Shown here piece by piece: positions 29,201 through 43,200 of a stretch of 64,000 nucleotides of DNA; within the stretch, counting starts at the first letter, position 1, and each line of letters opens with the position of its first letter. Position numbers and translations under genes: made by a program. The notes under the pieces were generated by a model. That model ran no database searches. It saw only the letters and a program-made list of their open reading frames with translations, and was not told the origin of the DNA. The stretch comes from Artemia franciscana (lineage: Eukaryota > Arthropoda > Branchiopoda > Anostraca > Artemiidae): positions 26,301,355 through 26,365,354 of the forward strand of contig NC_088883.1 in assembly GCF_032884065.1 (NCBI RefSeq), in the 5' to 3' direction.

Positions 29201-32200
29201 AATTCGAAGCTGGAGTTAGTATTTTTACCTGGATTTAGCTTCACCGCGCAAACTGTAAGTCTGAATAACTCTTACCTTGGTTTCTTCGTAGGGGGAGGAG
29301 GTTACAAACGTCGGAAGGGTGTATTTTAGAAAACTAATTTTCTCGTTTTTCTTGGTATGTTTTTCCTTACCTCAGGACAGAAGATAACCGACGCCTTCTT
29401 CCCCGCTGTATCCAGATATGGCTGAAACCAAATTGTTGTATAACAGTTTATCGTACTCGGAGGCATCACTCTGAGTCTTGGGGGTCAAAAACAAGTAAGA
29501 CACTTTTACTAGCATTAAATGATAAATCGCTTTTAGTATATTCAGCACTTAAAATCAAGTTCGCAATTAATAAAGCTAGTGGTTGTATGTTACCACTATA
29601 AAAGGAGGCGGAGAGGAATACTTTTTGTACAGGCAAAAGACTCATAAATAAATTACCCGAATTTATAAATTACCAGGTCCTTTAATTCTGAAGCTTTCTA
29701 TACATACTTCGAGGTCAAGACCTCAACCCTGAGTTGAACTAGCAAATGAAAATTGTACGTCAGGTTTTGTACATGCAAAAGGCTCATAAATAAATTACCC
29801 GAATTTATAAATTACCAGGTCCTTTAATTCTGGAGCTTCCTATACATACTTCGAGGTCAAGACCTCAACCCTGAGCTGAAATTTGCAAATGCAAATTGTA
29901 CGCCAGAGTCGCATCCTCTAAGCACGTCCAATAAGCTCCCTCGAATAGATCTAAAAACTTTTGCAAAAAAAAAACTTTTGAAAGAAAAGTAAAGAGCTCC
30001 ATTAAACCAAAATGAACTGAAATAAAGTCAAATAATCTTCCATGTGTAAAACTACCACAAATCACCATCAATAAATAAATGAAACCCAAAACGAACAGAA
30101 GTGACAATAAACAACCAAGTCTTACTCAAAACGAGCAGAAATTAACATGAGTAGGGCTAACAACCTCCATGTCTCCTCAAGACTAAAACACAGTTTCGAC
30201 TTTATTGAAAAAAAAAAAAACATTGACTATGTATTGCCAGTCTAATATACATATGCTGATATTTATTCCTCAAAGTTTTAATAATTGTGTGTTTATTAAA
30301 GTCAAAAAAGTGATAAAATTTTAAATGTATTTTGTTTTCAATAAAGCACAAATTATGTTCTCCTTTTACTTTTATCACTTTACTTCTCGCTTTTCTTTAC
30401 TTTTTTACTTTTCCCAATCTTTACTTTTCTTTGAAAAATCTATTATGTGGTAAAAATTATTGAATTTAATATCTGTTCGTTTTTTTATTGACATAGTCAT
30501 TTTCATGAAGAAACAGTAAAATTCTATATCTTTTGGTTTTTTTCTATAAGAGTCTATATTTTGATTTAATATTTGTGTAGAAATTTTTTTCAACAATTTT
30601 TAATCCGGACACAAATAGTATTGTTTGATTTAATTTTATACCTCCTCAAGTTGACCTGAAAAATAAAACTAATAGAATTCCCAAGCAATTCTGTCTATGC
30701 TCTTTGACAACCTGGACATACCTGGACTCCATTGATCTATTTAATTCTTAAGAGCAGAAGTAGTAATGGTAGTAGCCCCGAAAGTTTCAGCTTAATATAC
30801 CCTATCCTTCTCGGTATATTGCTGAAGTGTCTTATTGGCAACCGACATAGAGTGCCTTTTGATTTAGTTTTCAAGCATAATATGCCAATTGCGTAATTGT
30901 AGGGGTTCGATTTAGTCATTATCCCAAGGGATATACTTTCTAGACCGTTCTATTCTTCTGAATAAAATGTTTGTCTCAAAATTTTGACTGGATGTGTTTG
31001 GTAAATGAATGGGACTGGGAGAAAGGCTGCTTGCCCTCCAATCTTTTTTTACTCTTAAAAAGGGCACTAGAACTTAATTTCCAATTGAATTAGCTCCTTT
31101 AAGAGTTTCAATGATATGTCTAGCCATTACAGAGCGGCGCTGCCTGTGATATTGCTTTTATGTTCTTTTGGAAATCTGCGTGAGTATAGTTTTTTCGTTT
31201 AATTGAAACTCCTCTTAAATGTTCTCTAAAAGTTTCACTTTAATACCCTTAGCCTCATTAATTACAGTAACTGTAGTGGTAGTATCAATGCTATACACAT
31301 AGTGCATTCTGCCTAGTTCAAAATCCGCCACAACTTACCGTTAAAGCTCTATCTTATTTATATAAGCTGTTCTTGTAATATTGCTTTTTCATCTTTAAGA
31401 AAATCCGCATGCTCATACTTTGTCTGGATTTAGTTTAACATCCGCCTAAATATTCCTTAAAAGCTTCACCTTAAATTCTCTTAGCTTGCGTCGCTAAGTT
31501 GTAGTAGCATTAGTAGTAGTATGCGCATAGCACCTTTGGTTTCTTCAACATTCCCTTCAACACACGCTGAAAGTTTCAACTTAATAACCGTGCGTGACGC
31601 ATTTCTGATACGTCCCCTTCACAACCTGTATGGGCATAGTGTGTTTCAATTTAGTTCCATACAGTTTCAATGTTTCCCAAATTTTTCGCCTTAATGCCCT
31701 TAGTTTTAGTAGCAGTAGAATTAATACTAGTAGTCTTAGCTTTAGTGGCAGTAGTAGCAAAAGTAAAACAGTTCAAAATAGGGATGAAACCTTTTAATTG
31801 ACAGTGAACAGATATAAAAATTTTTAACTGGATATTTCGAACACATATACAGTGTTCATCATCAGCAATAATAATCATCAGTTTTACTGCTGATGATGAA
31901 CACTGTATATGTGTTCGAAATATCCAGTTAAAAAATATTATATCTGTTTACTGTCAATTAAAAGGTTTCATCCCTATTTTGAACTGTTTTACTTTCGTCA
32001 TGGAAAGGCAGTGTGGTCTTCGAAGTTATCTAAGTAGTAGCAGTGGAAGAAGTAGTATGAATAGAAGTAGTATCATTAGGATGCAAACATTTTCTTTTGG
32101 TTGCTCAACGTCCTCCACAACAAGCGCTGTTAGTGTCAACTTTACACAACAAACTTTTCCTAAGATATTGTTTTTAGGCCCTTTTCACAAATTGCATACA

Positions 32201-35200
32201 GACGGTGTGCTTTGATTCAGTTCAATTTCTCCCTCAAAATACCTAGAAAATTTCACCTTCATAACCCTAAGCATAGTTGTAATAGTAGTCGTAGTAGTAC
32301 TGGTATTACTGGTAGTAGTATTAACAGTAATAGGGGTAGTACTAGTAGCGGCAGTAGTATTTACTTAACGTCTTTTGGTCAGTTGCACATTCTTCTCATC
32401 AAGTCAAGAAGTTTTAAGTTAATACAATAAGCCGCATTGCTTTTATGTCCTTTTGATAACCTGTATGTTCATATACTTCATGAGATTTTCATCTCAGTGC
32501 TCTTTACCATACAAGTAGTTGCAATTGAAGTAGTGGTTGAAGTAGTAGTAGTATTAAATGTAGCTGGGATTGTACTACTAGTAGTAGAGCACACATATTG
32601 TCTTTTGGTTAGATGATCTTCTCCTTTAGTGATTCTCTAAAAGTTCAAACTTAATACACAAATTTATTATTCAGATACGTTCTTTTGACAATGTACATGC
32701 AAATAGCGTCTTTTGATTTAGTCCAAATTTTCCCTCAATATTGTAAATTAAGCAATGTGGTAGTAGTAGTAGTAGTAGTATTGGTAGCAACAGCAGAGGT
32801 GGTACTTGTAGTAATAATGGTAGCATGCAGAGATTGCCTTTTTGATCATCTCCCTTATCATTTCTAGAAATGTCCTAAATGTTGTAGTTATAGTAGTGTT
32901 AGTTGTAGGGTGCACATATCATCTTTCCGTCAGATTATCTTCTCCTTTAAGTGTTCTCTAAAAGCTCTAACATAATATCCAAATTAATCCTTGAGATAAG
33001 CTCTTTTTACACTGTATGCACATAGTGTCTTTCGATTTAGTTCAAATTTTCTTTCAATATTTTAAATGGAGTAGTGTGGTAGTAGTAGTATTGGTATCAG
33101 TACTAGGGGTGGTACTTGCGGGGGTGGTGGTAGTACTTGCAGTGGTATTGGTGGTACTTGCAGTAGTAGTGCTAGCATGAAAATGTTGTCTTTTTGATCA
33201 TCTCTCTTATAATTTGCTTGGAGAGGGGGCTGGCACCCCTTCACTCATTTTGACTCTGAGAAAGGTCACTAGAACTTCCGACTTCCAATCAATTTAGCCC
33301 CATCCGATCCGAAGTTTATGTGGCCACCTGTTCCACAAATACCTTGTATGCTACGGGATATAAATCACAGCCCTTACCCTAGGCTCGGGGGGTGTACACC
33401 CTAAAGAAATTGTTATATGCTCTTTGGACTATTGTGAACAGAATGGTTATCTCACTATTTCGATCTTATGCGGTTGGAGGAAAGAGGGCGTAAGGAAGGG
33501 GCGAGCTAGTTGTTTTCCACAACTTTTGATTCTTAAAAGGGAACCAGAACTTTACATCTCCAATCAAATGCGTCTCTTCTAAAGTTCAGACGACCACCCC
33601 TTCCATAAAAACCTTATGTGCTCCCTGGGTATAATTTACAACCCTTGCTCCCAGTCTCTGGGGAGTTGTGTCAACCCTGAAGGCCTTGTTATGTTATTTT
33701 GGACTATTTTTTGAACAAATGGCTATCTCCAATTTCTATTCGGTCCATTTGGGGAAATGGGGCGTAGAGGGGTTATTTGCCCTCAACGATCACTTTGACT
33801 CTTAAAAAATGGCACTAAAACTTCTTATTTTCAATCCAATGAGTCCCCTCCGAAATTTTTACGACCACTCTTTCCATAAAAACCGTTTATGCGCCAAGAG
33901 CATAACTTAAAACCCTTGCCCTGGGGAATGTAGGGGTTTTGTCATCCTGTAAGACATTATTACTAGATCTCTCAACTACGCTGAACAAAATAGCTATCTC
34001 AAACTCCTTCTATGCATAGTGGCCTTGTCTAAAAAGAAAATAATTAAATAATAGATTGTTCCCATATCGCTTTTTACTTTTTACTATTGGTCTCCCTATG
34101 ATTTACAAAAAGACTATGTATTATCCGAATCGGTAAGACTCGATTTGGCACTGAAAATCGCGATATATACAGCTAGTGGCCCAATATATCATAAAGGGCT
34201 TTAATATAAAGTGGTGGAGAAGTAATGACACCTTATCTAATACCTTATTGCAGAGGAATAAGAGCCATAAAAAAGTCATCACAGGCAAAAAGTAGCACAC
34301 TTATGAGGCAAAAGATTCATAAAATACATTACCAGAATTTATAAAATATAAGGTACCAAGGCCGCACCCATGGGGGAGGGTTAGGCGTTTAAACCCCGCT
34401 CCCCCTAAAATGTTTGTCTGACTCGTAAAAACATAACAAAATCGATGTAAAAAAATATGTTATGCGTTTTTGAGGGTTTTATGCGACCCTCCCCCCAGAA
34501 AAACATGCTTTTGTAAAACACCCCCGAAAAATAAAATCCTGGATACGACATTGCCAGGTACCTTAATTCAGAAGCTTTCTTTTTATACTTGTGCTACATG
34601 TAACAGTTGAAAGGTCAAAAGTAGCAAATGCGAATGTATACTAAAGTCGAATGCTTTACGCATGCCCAAAAATGCTTCCGAAGCTCCCTAAATTCCATTA
34701 AAAGATTAGTTATTAGACTATGGATTTGTTCCCTGCTATTTCCTTTTTTGAATTCAAACTGCCAATTCAAGGAAGAAGAATAATATTTACTAATTACTCT
34801 GTAAGTTTAAGTAAGATGCGGTATTATGATAAATATTAAAAAAAAAAATTAGTTCCACGATTAAATAATAAAGGAAAGAATTTTCTTTTTACTTTTTTGA
34901 TGGGAGTGGACACATACTTAAATGAAACCCTTATCTAATAAAATGAATGATAACACTTGTTTTAAAAGTATAGTTACTTTAGAAGCCCAAAAGTCTAATC
35001 TAAAACCTACCCGTAAGGAGTTTAACGAGTTAAATTTTGCCCATCTGTGTGTATATGTGCTCGATGGAAAGTATGTAGACAAGTAAATATACTTCGGCCG
35101 ACAAAACTTAATTTCCCTAAGTAAAATATGATTTCCCTAAGAATACATGTAATAAGAAAATATTGTAAGAGTACAACTTCTCTGTTTATTTCATGTAAAT

Positions 35201-37152
35201 CCCCAATTTTATAATCCCCAATTTGATACCGCCAATTTTATCGTCGTAAGAACGAAATTCAAAGGAATCTTTACCCTTAGTTATTACAGGCACCACAATA
35301 CCGGTACAAAACGAATCGGGAACCAGACTCGAATTTAAAGTTACCTGATATAGAATTTAGGAGTACGTGACCAGAGCATTACTACTTTATTGTAGATCCA
35401 TATCATATAACAATTGACACCACAACTACTACTACTAATAAACAGCAGCACCCAGCCGCCTGAGGCCAACACAGCTACGCACCCTCCTCCTCCATCCCAA
35501 AATATTCAAAATCTCCCTCTTTAAACCCTCCCAGGAGGTATCTATTTCCTTCAAATCTTTCTTTATGAAATCCTCCCATCCCAACTGTTCGCCGAAAAGG
35601 ACAATCTTTAGTAAAATATCATCCTTCATCGGCAGAACGTGCGCTAGCAATCTCAACTTTTCTCTCATTATAGCCTTGGAAAGCTGGATTGAACCACGCT
35701 TTTCATACAGCCTACTGTTTGAAATACGGTGAGTCAGCCGAATGCCCAGAACAATCCGTTGGTAATTTCTCTGGAAAACATCTATCAAATCTTCATCTAC
35801 TTTTCGGAGCGCCCATGCTTCAGAGCCCTTCTACTTGACAACTGTCCTGTAGCTTCCAATATTCCAATCTTGGTATGCATACTTATTTTGATATTCTTCC
35901 AAACTTTTTTAACTGTGAAAAAACACCTTGAGCCTTGGCTATTATACTCTTAACATCTTCACTGCTCCTACCGTCTTTACTAATAATACTTCGGAGATAA
36001 GGAGGGAACAGCCCGCCTCCTATGTGGAATAATTTCTGCTAGTTTTAGGTTTTAATCTTACTCTTCACTTTCATAATAACGGTATAGACCAGGAATATTC
36101 CTGGAAATCAAGAGTTATTATATATCAATTTTTACCTCTCCTTCCTTAGAACTACTTCTGTACTTATCTGAAGGCTCAATGAGAGTGAGGACATTTTTGC
36201 ATTAAAATGCACTATTTGACGCGCCTGCCTCTCCCTAACTACAAAACGATCAGAGAACCCTACTGTAGAGGTTTCAAGCTCTCATTTACAAAAATTTGAC
36301 ATGTTGTATTTTTTTTTCCGAAAAGATCACAGTATGTTGTGTTTGTTTTCAGGAATGATCGTATCAATCAAGTGTCCTATTAGATCATGAGTGGGCTCAT
36401 TCGAACAAAATTTAAAAGTTTAAGTGCTGTTTTAAGTAACCAAACAAATTGGATTGCAACTAGCCCCTTTCCCATTCCCCTTTTTTCCCCATAGACATCC
36501 GTATGAAATTTTGAGATACCCATTTGGTTTATCATAATTTAAAGTTCTAATAAATATGCCGGGGATAGGCTGGTTGAACACTGATCACTTTTGACACTTA
36601 AAAAGGCGCTAAAACTTTCTATTTCCAATCAAATGAACCTCCTCCAAAGTTTATATGACAATCCCTTGCATGTGAAGTGTGTCTTGTAAAAAAAAAAAAA
36701 AAAAAAAAAAATAAGTAAATGGTAATATTGAAGGATTAGTGGATATACTAACAGTGTAGTACTTTGCTACAGGTAGCGCTAGAGCATTGTCTACTGATCT
36801 GATTGGTTTCGTTCAGATTTTTGCTCAGAAAATGTCGTGAAACGTTGATTTCTAGTCGTTTTTATTTTTCTATTTTGCTACTAAAAAAGGTTGTTAAATT
36901 TCAGAAATATCAGTTGTATGGTCATTTTGTTACCCCTTAGGATATATGATCTACATTTCGAGATATCCATTTTGTACTTTCTATGTAGCTGCTCAATTTC
37001 GCATGCAGTGGAATTTTTCGTGGGAGGGGGAAATATCTTGGGGGTGCCTAGCACCATTTTTGGTACTGACGCTGTAAAACCGATATCATCTGAAGTAGAT
37101 CATGTGAACCAATACCATTTGCATCTAGTTGTAGTTCATATAATGAACAAGA

Positions 37153-37208
<56 letters not shown>

Positions 37209-40200
37209 ACCTTGTGAACCACCAACAGATGAAAGTGAAATTCCTTTCGTGGTAGCAGAAATCCAGTCTGCAACAAAGTATTTGAAAAACAGCAGAGCCG
37301 CAGGAATATGGAATTCAGCTGATCTCCTGAAGAATACATCACCACGGATGCTTTGGCTACAGATACTTTTCTCTCTAATAATGCCCATAGAATGGGTTCC
37401 AAAGGAGTAACATGCAGGAATAATTTTACTTCTATAGGAAAGGAAGAAAATCAAGAGCAAATGTTGAGCTACAAAGGGATTATTCTTTCTCTTAGTGCCC
37501 TCTTTGCAATGACTCTGCTTGACTGCTGAAGGAATATTCTGCAAAAAGAGGCAAATCCAACAAACTGCTGTGCATTAATTGTGTTTTTGTGCCAAACAGT
37601 CTAAAGGCATGTTGTTCGCAAATCAAAGATATCTCATGCATAATAGTGGCACCTTGATTTTTTAGGACAAAAACGGAGTTTATAGTGTTTAATTTAGTAT
37701 TCGGAAATGAAGTTGGAAATTTTTGGGGAAGTTTTTGGAAATGAAATTTTTGGAAACCATCTGAAGTAGACCATGTGAACCAATACCATTTGCATCTAGT
37801 TGTAGTTTATATAATGAACAAGACCAAAAAAAAAGAAAAATGCTAGTATTCAGTTTACAGCACAATTCCTAATTGGCGTCAGAGACCTATTAGCAAGCAG
37901 TTTCATCAAATGTCCTGTCCTGTTTATATCCCAAGAGGCCATAATTACTAATCTTGTAATTTTTTTTTGTTTAACCTACTTCCTCCAAAACAGTCAACTT
38001 CAAGAGTTTTTGAAGGTAAAAGAAATTTATTATAATAAAGAAACAACAACTACAGTTTAGTGATCATCCCGAGAAGTGAAAAACTTGTCCGGGTGGTGGC
38101 AAAATATTCATTACAACATCATAGGCAGCGCAATAGCGCTGCCTAAGTAAAGAGCAATGTGGGCACAGTGCATTTCTTTTCTCAGAGTTAAAACAAGAAA
38201 AACATCCAGTTAGGAATCACAGACCTAATTGGCAGAACCAACAATTTCATCAAATGTACTATTTGATTTATAATTACTTAGAGACCTAATTAATTACTTA
38301 CATATTATTTATTAATTAATTACTAATAATACAGTAAATTCCTAATTTATTGTTTTATTTGTATCTTTTCTTGAATTTTCGCAAACAGAATATTTGATTC
38401 ACTTTTTAGTGAATTTTGTGGTCACATTGTGATTTAAGTCACAAATCGAATAATTTTATTAAATTTTTTTTATTTAGTTGCAGATTTTACCAGGTGATGA
38501 AAACTCGACCACAAAAAGTTGTACCTACTTGCCTTCACTATGGAGTTCACAAATAAACATCGTTACTAGTTGTAACTTCTGATTTCGCAAATTTCCATGC
38601 AGCGTTAAGGACATAACCAACTGAGAGGTTAATCTTTTCCACTAAATCAAAACATCGTCGGTGGGGCTTGTGAAAAGTCTTTCTGACACAACCCACAACA
38701 GGTAGAGCAAAACGCCGAAAGAGTAGAATTTCAAAGAGAATTTAGAAGGTGGTTGGGGAGAATGCACATGGGTTATGTTTATTATTGATATTTGCTTTCG
38801 TTTCAGGCCTTAATGGGAGCTATTGGATTAGATGTTGCGGGTTTACTTTTCCGGTGGAAGTTGTTTGATCATGCTGCTCATTTAGGTGGCTCTTTGTTTG
38901 GATTGTAAGTTGTTTTTTTCTATCTTTTGGTGTAACTGAATTCTAACTCGAATTCATACTGCCCTATATGCCTAAAGCATATAGACCGTTACCACTAAGG
39001 CCACAATACTGAGAGTGTGTAGACTGTTATTGCTAATTGTGGCATTGCTGTTCAAGGCTTGTTCTGTGTAGAATGTTGCTTATTTCGGTGGATCTCTTTT
39101 TGGATTGTAAGTTATTTTTTTAAGTTTTCTATCACTTTATTAAGTATGAAAGACTTTTCGTTGCTAACCGTTGACCGCGAAAAAAAGTTTTCTTTGTTGA
39201 CAAAGTTGGAAATGTTCGATAGTGTATCTTGCTTACATATATGGAGTTGAGGGCATAATACTGTCACTAGTGAGTGAATAATACTGAGTATTATTACTCA
39301 GTAGTGAGTAATACGTTGCTATTGAATTAGTGAAATATGTAATTTGAATTCATAAAGGTATAATACATTCCCTGAGTCACTTATTATCTCATTTACTGTT
39401 TATACCTGGAAGAAAGTGGTCAGTTGTAGTCCAAAAGTTGGTTTCCACTGGATTCATCACCCATCCCCAGCCATAGCTCCATATCCACATGACTTCCCAC
39501 CCCACCGTCTCATAGGTCTCTGCACTTTTCACCAGTCAAAACTATAAGTTATTTATAATTTTATAAAAGTCCAGATTGTTCCTTCAGAGGCTTGATGGGC
39601 TAAAATAGCAATGTGAACCTCTAAATTATTTACATAGAGCATCCAGGCTGGGGATGGGAGAACATGTAAGCTCATCTGCCATATCCCTACATATAACCAC
39701 CCCATAATTCCATATTCATACAACTCCCTACCCTTTAACCCTCCGTCTCGCAGGTCCCTGTACTCCTCATTAGTCAAAATTATAAGTAATTTCTAAAATT
39801 TCAAACAAGTTCAAATTTTTGCTTCAAAGGTCTGCAAGGCTGAAATTGCAATGTGAACCTCCAAGTTATCTTCATAGAGCATCCAAACTGGAAGGGGGGA
39901 ATGAGTTTGCTCCTTTTCTCCATCCCTTATGTGTGAAGGTCTTGATAAAGTTTGCTCCTCTTCTCCATCCCTTATGTGTGAAGGTCTGATAAAGTCCCTG
40001 ATAAAGGACTGATTATCTCAAGTAAAGAATTCGAACTATATCTAAGCCAAACCTTAATTCATTACTCCGTTGAAGTATATAGGGACTCTCTTGAGACATG
40101 CCACATGAGGAAGCTTTCTAAAGTTGAAAGTTCCTATAAAGGTCCCTGCTTTGTAACTTCTCATCAGTAAAATTAAAATTAATATCTAATTTATATAAAA

Positions 40201-43200
40201 ATCTAAATTGTTGCTTTGCGAGTTCATGAAGGCAAAATTGCAGTATGAACATCCGTAAACAAAACACTCTATCTAGACTGTATCTAGATAGATCTAAAGT
40301 ATCTAGCCTATACTACATAGTCACAACTATCTTCTAATTTCTTTCATAGTTTTAAGTCATCTTGATTGTCAAAATAGAATAAATGGACTATTTTTATGAT
40401 CATAATTACGATTTATGCACTTTGCATTTCTTGTAACTCCAGATTGCTTATTTGCAAACATTATTTTCTTTTGGCAACTTTATTTTATTTTTTTTATTGG
40501 CAAGTTCTGATTTTTATGTACTTACATTTTGATGCGAATTTGCAAACCAACACAAAGCTAAATTCTGTCAGAAATCAGTGAATCGTAATCGCAAGCGTCT
40601 CCGAGTGAAAACAAAAGCTATTTATAAAAACCTTACGATTTAAGGATTTTAATGCTTTATACAGCAATTTATCAATCATTTAGTCTGTTATACTGTCATA
40701 TTATTTCTAAAATTGTCATTATTGTTTATATTATTTTTTTTAGTATATTTACTTAGTGGTTGCCCTCTTCAAAAGGGAATATGTAAATAAAACAATTCTT
40801 ACTTCATAATATGCACAAAACTCATAGTAAAAAGATTTTCTGGGTTGCTACCAGTTTAATTCACATTTTGCTCACCTTTGCTTATTTTTATAAATGTGTT
40901 TTTGTCTGTTCATTTTACCTGGTCCATTCGCATTTCAGTGACAAGCGCCATCTAAATTTTCGATCCATGAAGAGAGCGCTTTAAAAATTTAACGGATTTT
41001 ATTTGAATTCCACATTTATGCAATAGATCAAACATATATGGAATGTTATAGATAGCACTTTTTAAGTAAGATTGTCGATTTGTTAAATTGGTAAAACTTG
41101 ATACCATAAAAATATCGATGGTATTTTATTTCCAATTATGTAGATGGTATCGCCAAAATTTAAGGCATGAGTGCGCACATAGAAAATTGGAAAAAAATGT
41201 GACTGAAATGGAAAACAACCCAGAAAATCTGTTGACTATGATTTTGTGTACATTATGAAATAAAGATTGTTTTAGTAATAATTTTTTCTTATGACCCTCA
41301 TGAGGATAGGCTGCTTGTAAAAGGTTGGAGCTGTTCCGGTTTTGTAAGATGGTTTGGGGTCTTTGATCTGTCATAAGCCTCTTCTCTCGTCCCTATCTTA
41401 AGAAGGGGAACCTTTCTTGCGTGGCCTCAGTGGTATCAGGATGGACCTTTCACGAGCTGGCCTAATCAGAACCGTGATTGCAAACGAAGCTACAGGGTGT
41501 CCTTGAGGAGTGGCGCCGTAAAGGAAATTGTACACTTTTAGACTACCACCACTGCTCTGAACTCCGGTTAATGCATATTTTTCTGGATTTGTTTATTTTG
41601 GTTGACCTATTGGGCTGAAAACCTTTTGAAGTCATCTATTATGGGCTGCTCTCCAGTTATAGAATAATATTTGTAAAAGAATACATAAACAGTCGGAGGT
41701 ATTAGACTTGAGATTGCTTGTGTAGGACGTCGTCTCTTATAGATAAAAGAGTACCGCCAAGTGTGGATAACCCTGTAGTGACCAAGATTTTCCAAAGGCT
41801 GATGTGCCCGGGGCTGCGTAAAGTCTCCATTCAACTGGAAATTGCCTTGCTATTCTAAGCGTAAGCGCTTCGTGTAGACTTGACAAGATATATTACTCCC
41901 TGATATGCACTGATGGGATCTATTGCTTTTCCTGAAGCCATAACAGCTTCAGTGATTTAAGAGGTATGAAAACGTCAACTTTAACGTTACAACGTTAAAA
42001 AACAACTATCGTATTGGCGTTGTGACTAATCTAACTCAAACGTTTGAAACTGGATTTATTAGGAGTTTCAGAAATCCATGTCTAGGGGAAGTTAGGTGAT
42101 ATGAAATTTGCTTACTCAGGCTGAAAGGATTGGCTGAATAAGCAGGGAATAAGGCCCTGTAAGCCTATCTTGACCAAACACTTGGAAAACTATAGGTTCT
42201 ATCGCTATCTTAGCTCTAGAACTATCTACCTTGGTTCTACTGTCCTAGGAATGACGCATGGACGGATAACAGATAGACATATCTATTAAAAAATGAACTA
42301 ACATCATTTTTATACAATCCTAATAAGGGGGGGGGGGTTAATGCCAGAATTGCCTCTCACTCAATTGGACTATCTGTCTTGGCTTTTTTTACAATTAGCC
42401 ATGACTTGATGCCCACAACTATTCCATTTTAATTCACGGCTAATTAGTTCAATTGAGTGAGAGGCAATTCCGGCATTAATCCCCCCCCCATTTAATTAGA
42501 TTGTATAAAAATGATGGTAGTTCATTTGTTGATAGATATGTCTATCTGTTATCTGTCCATGTGGTTGAGAAGGTATTAATAATAGAATTCTAGTTGCTCA
42601 TTTTGCGACTAATAACTGTAAGTATTAGTCGTAGCAGTGACTAATTAGTCATTAGTCACTGCTATGGAAAATAGCAACGGATGTAGACTGCTGCAGTTTT
42701 GTAGGTATAACAATATAGTTATAACCATACAGTATAATATTACATACATAACCATACAGTGTATACAGTACAGTATACACTATAAATGACTAAATATATT
42801 AATATGATGTTCATAGGATATTAAGACAGCTAATCTTATTGATCGTGTTATTGTAAATCTAAGACTGTCAGGATCGATAGAAGATACTAGGGTATAAAGG
42901 AGTACTCTTATTGATATAAAAGTAGAGATCACCATCTAGCCATCTATTAGTGTCTGAAGTCTATTAAAATGTGAACTGTCTTCCGGAAAGTTGACGATGG
43001 TCGACTTCAAGATGAGAAATGGAGAGAAACCTTCCGAGGAACAGTTGAGTCTGAAACTGGATTGTCTAGAATTTGACAGTATAGAAGATAGATGGAATAA
43101 TTTTAGGAAAATAATTTATGAAGTTGCTGATGGTGTCTTAGGGGAGAAAGTTAGGAACGTAGATAGGAATATTAGTGAAAAAGCCTTTATGTTAATTGAG

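Noticed and set aside
31979..32430. Ser-rich + strand ORFs
   Set aside because: Produced by AGTAGTAGT triplets within a degenerate tandem array.
37136..37402. Minus-strand poly-Phe ORFs
   Set aside because: They are the 54-base poly(A) run read in reverse, overlapping a LINE fragment on the other strand.
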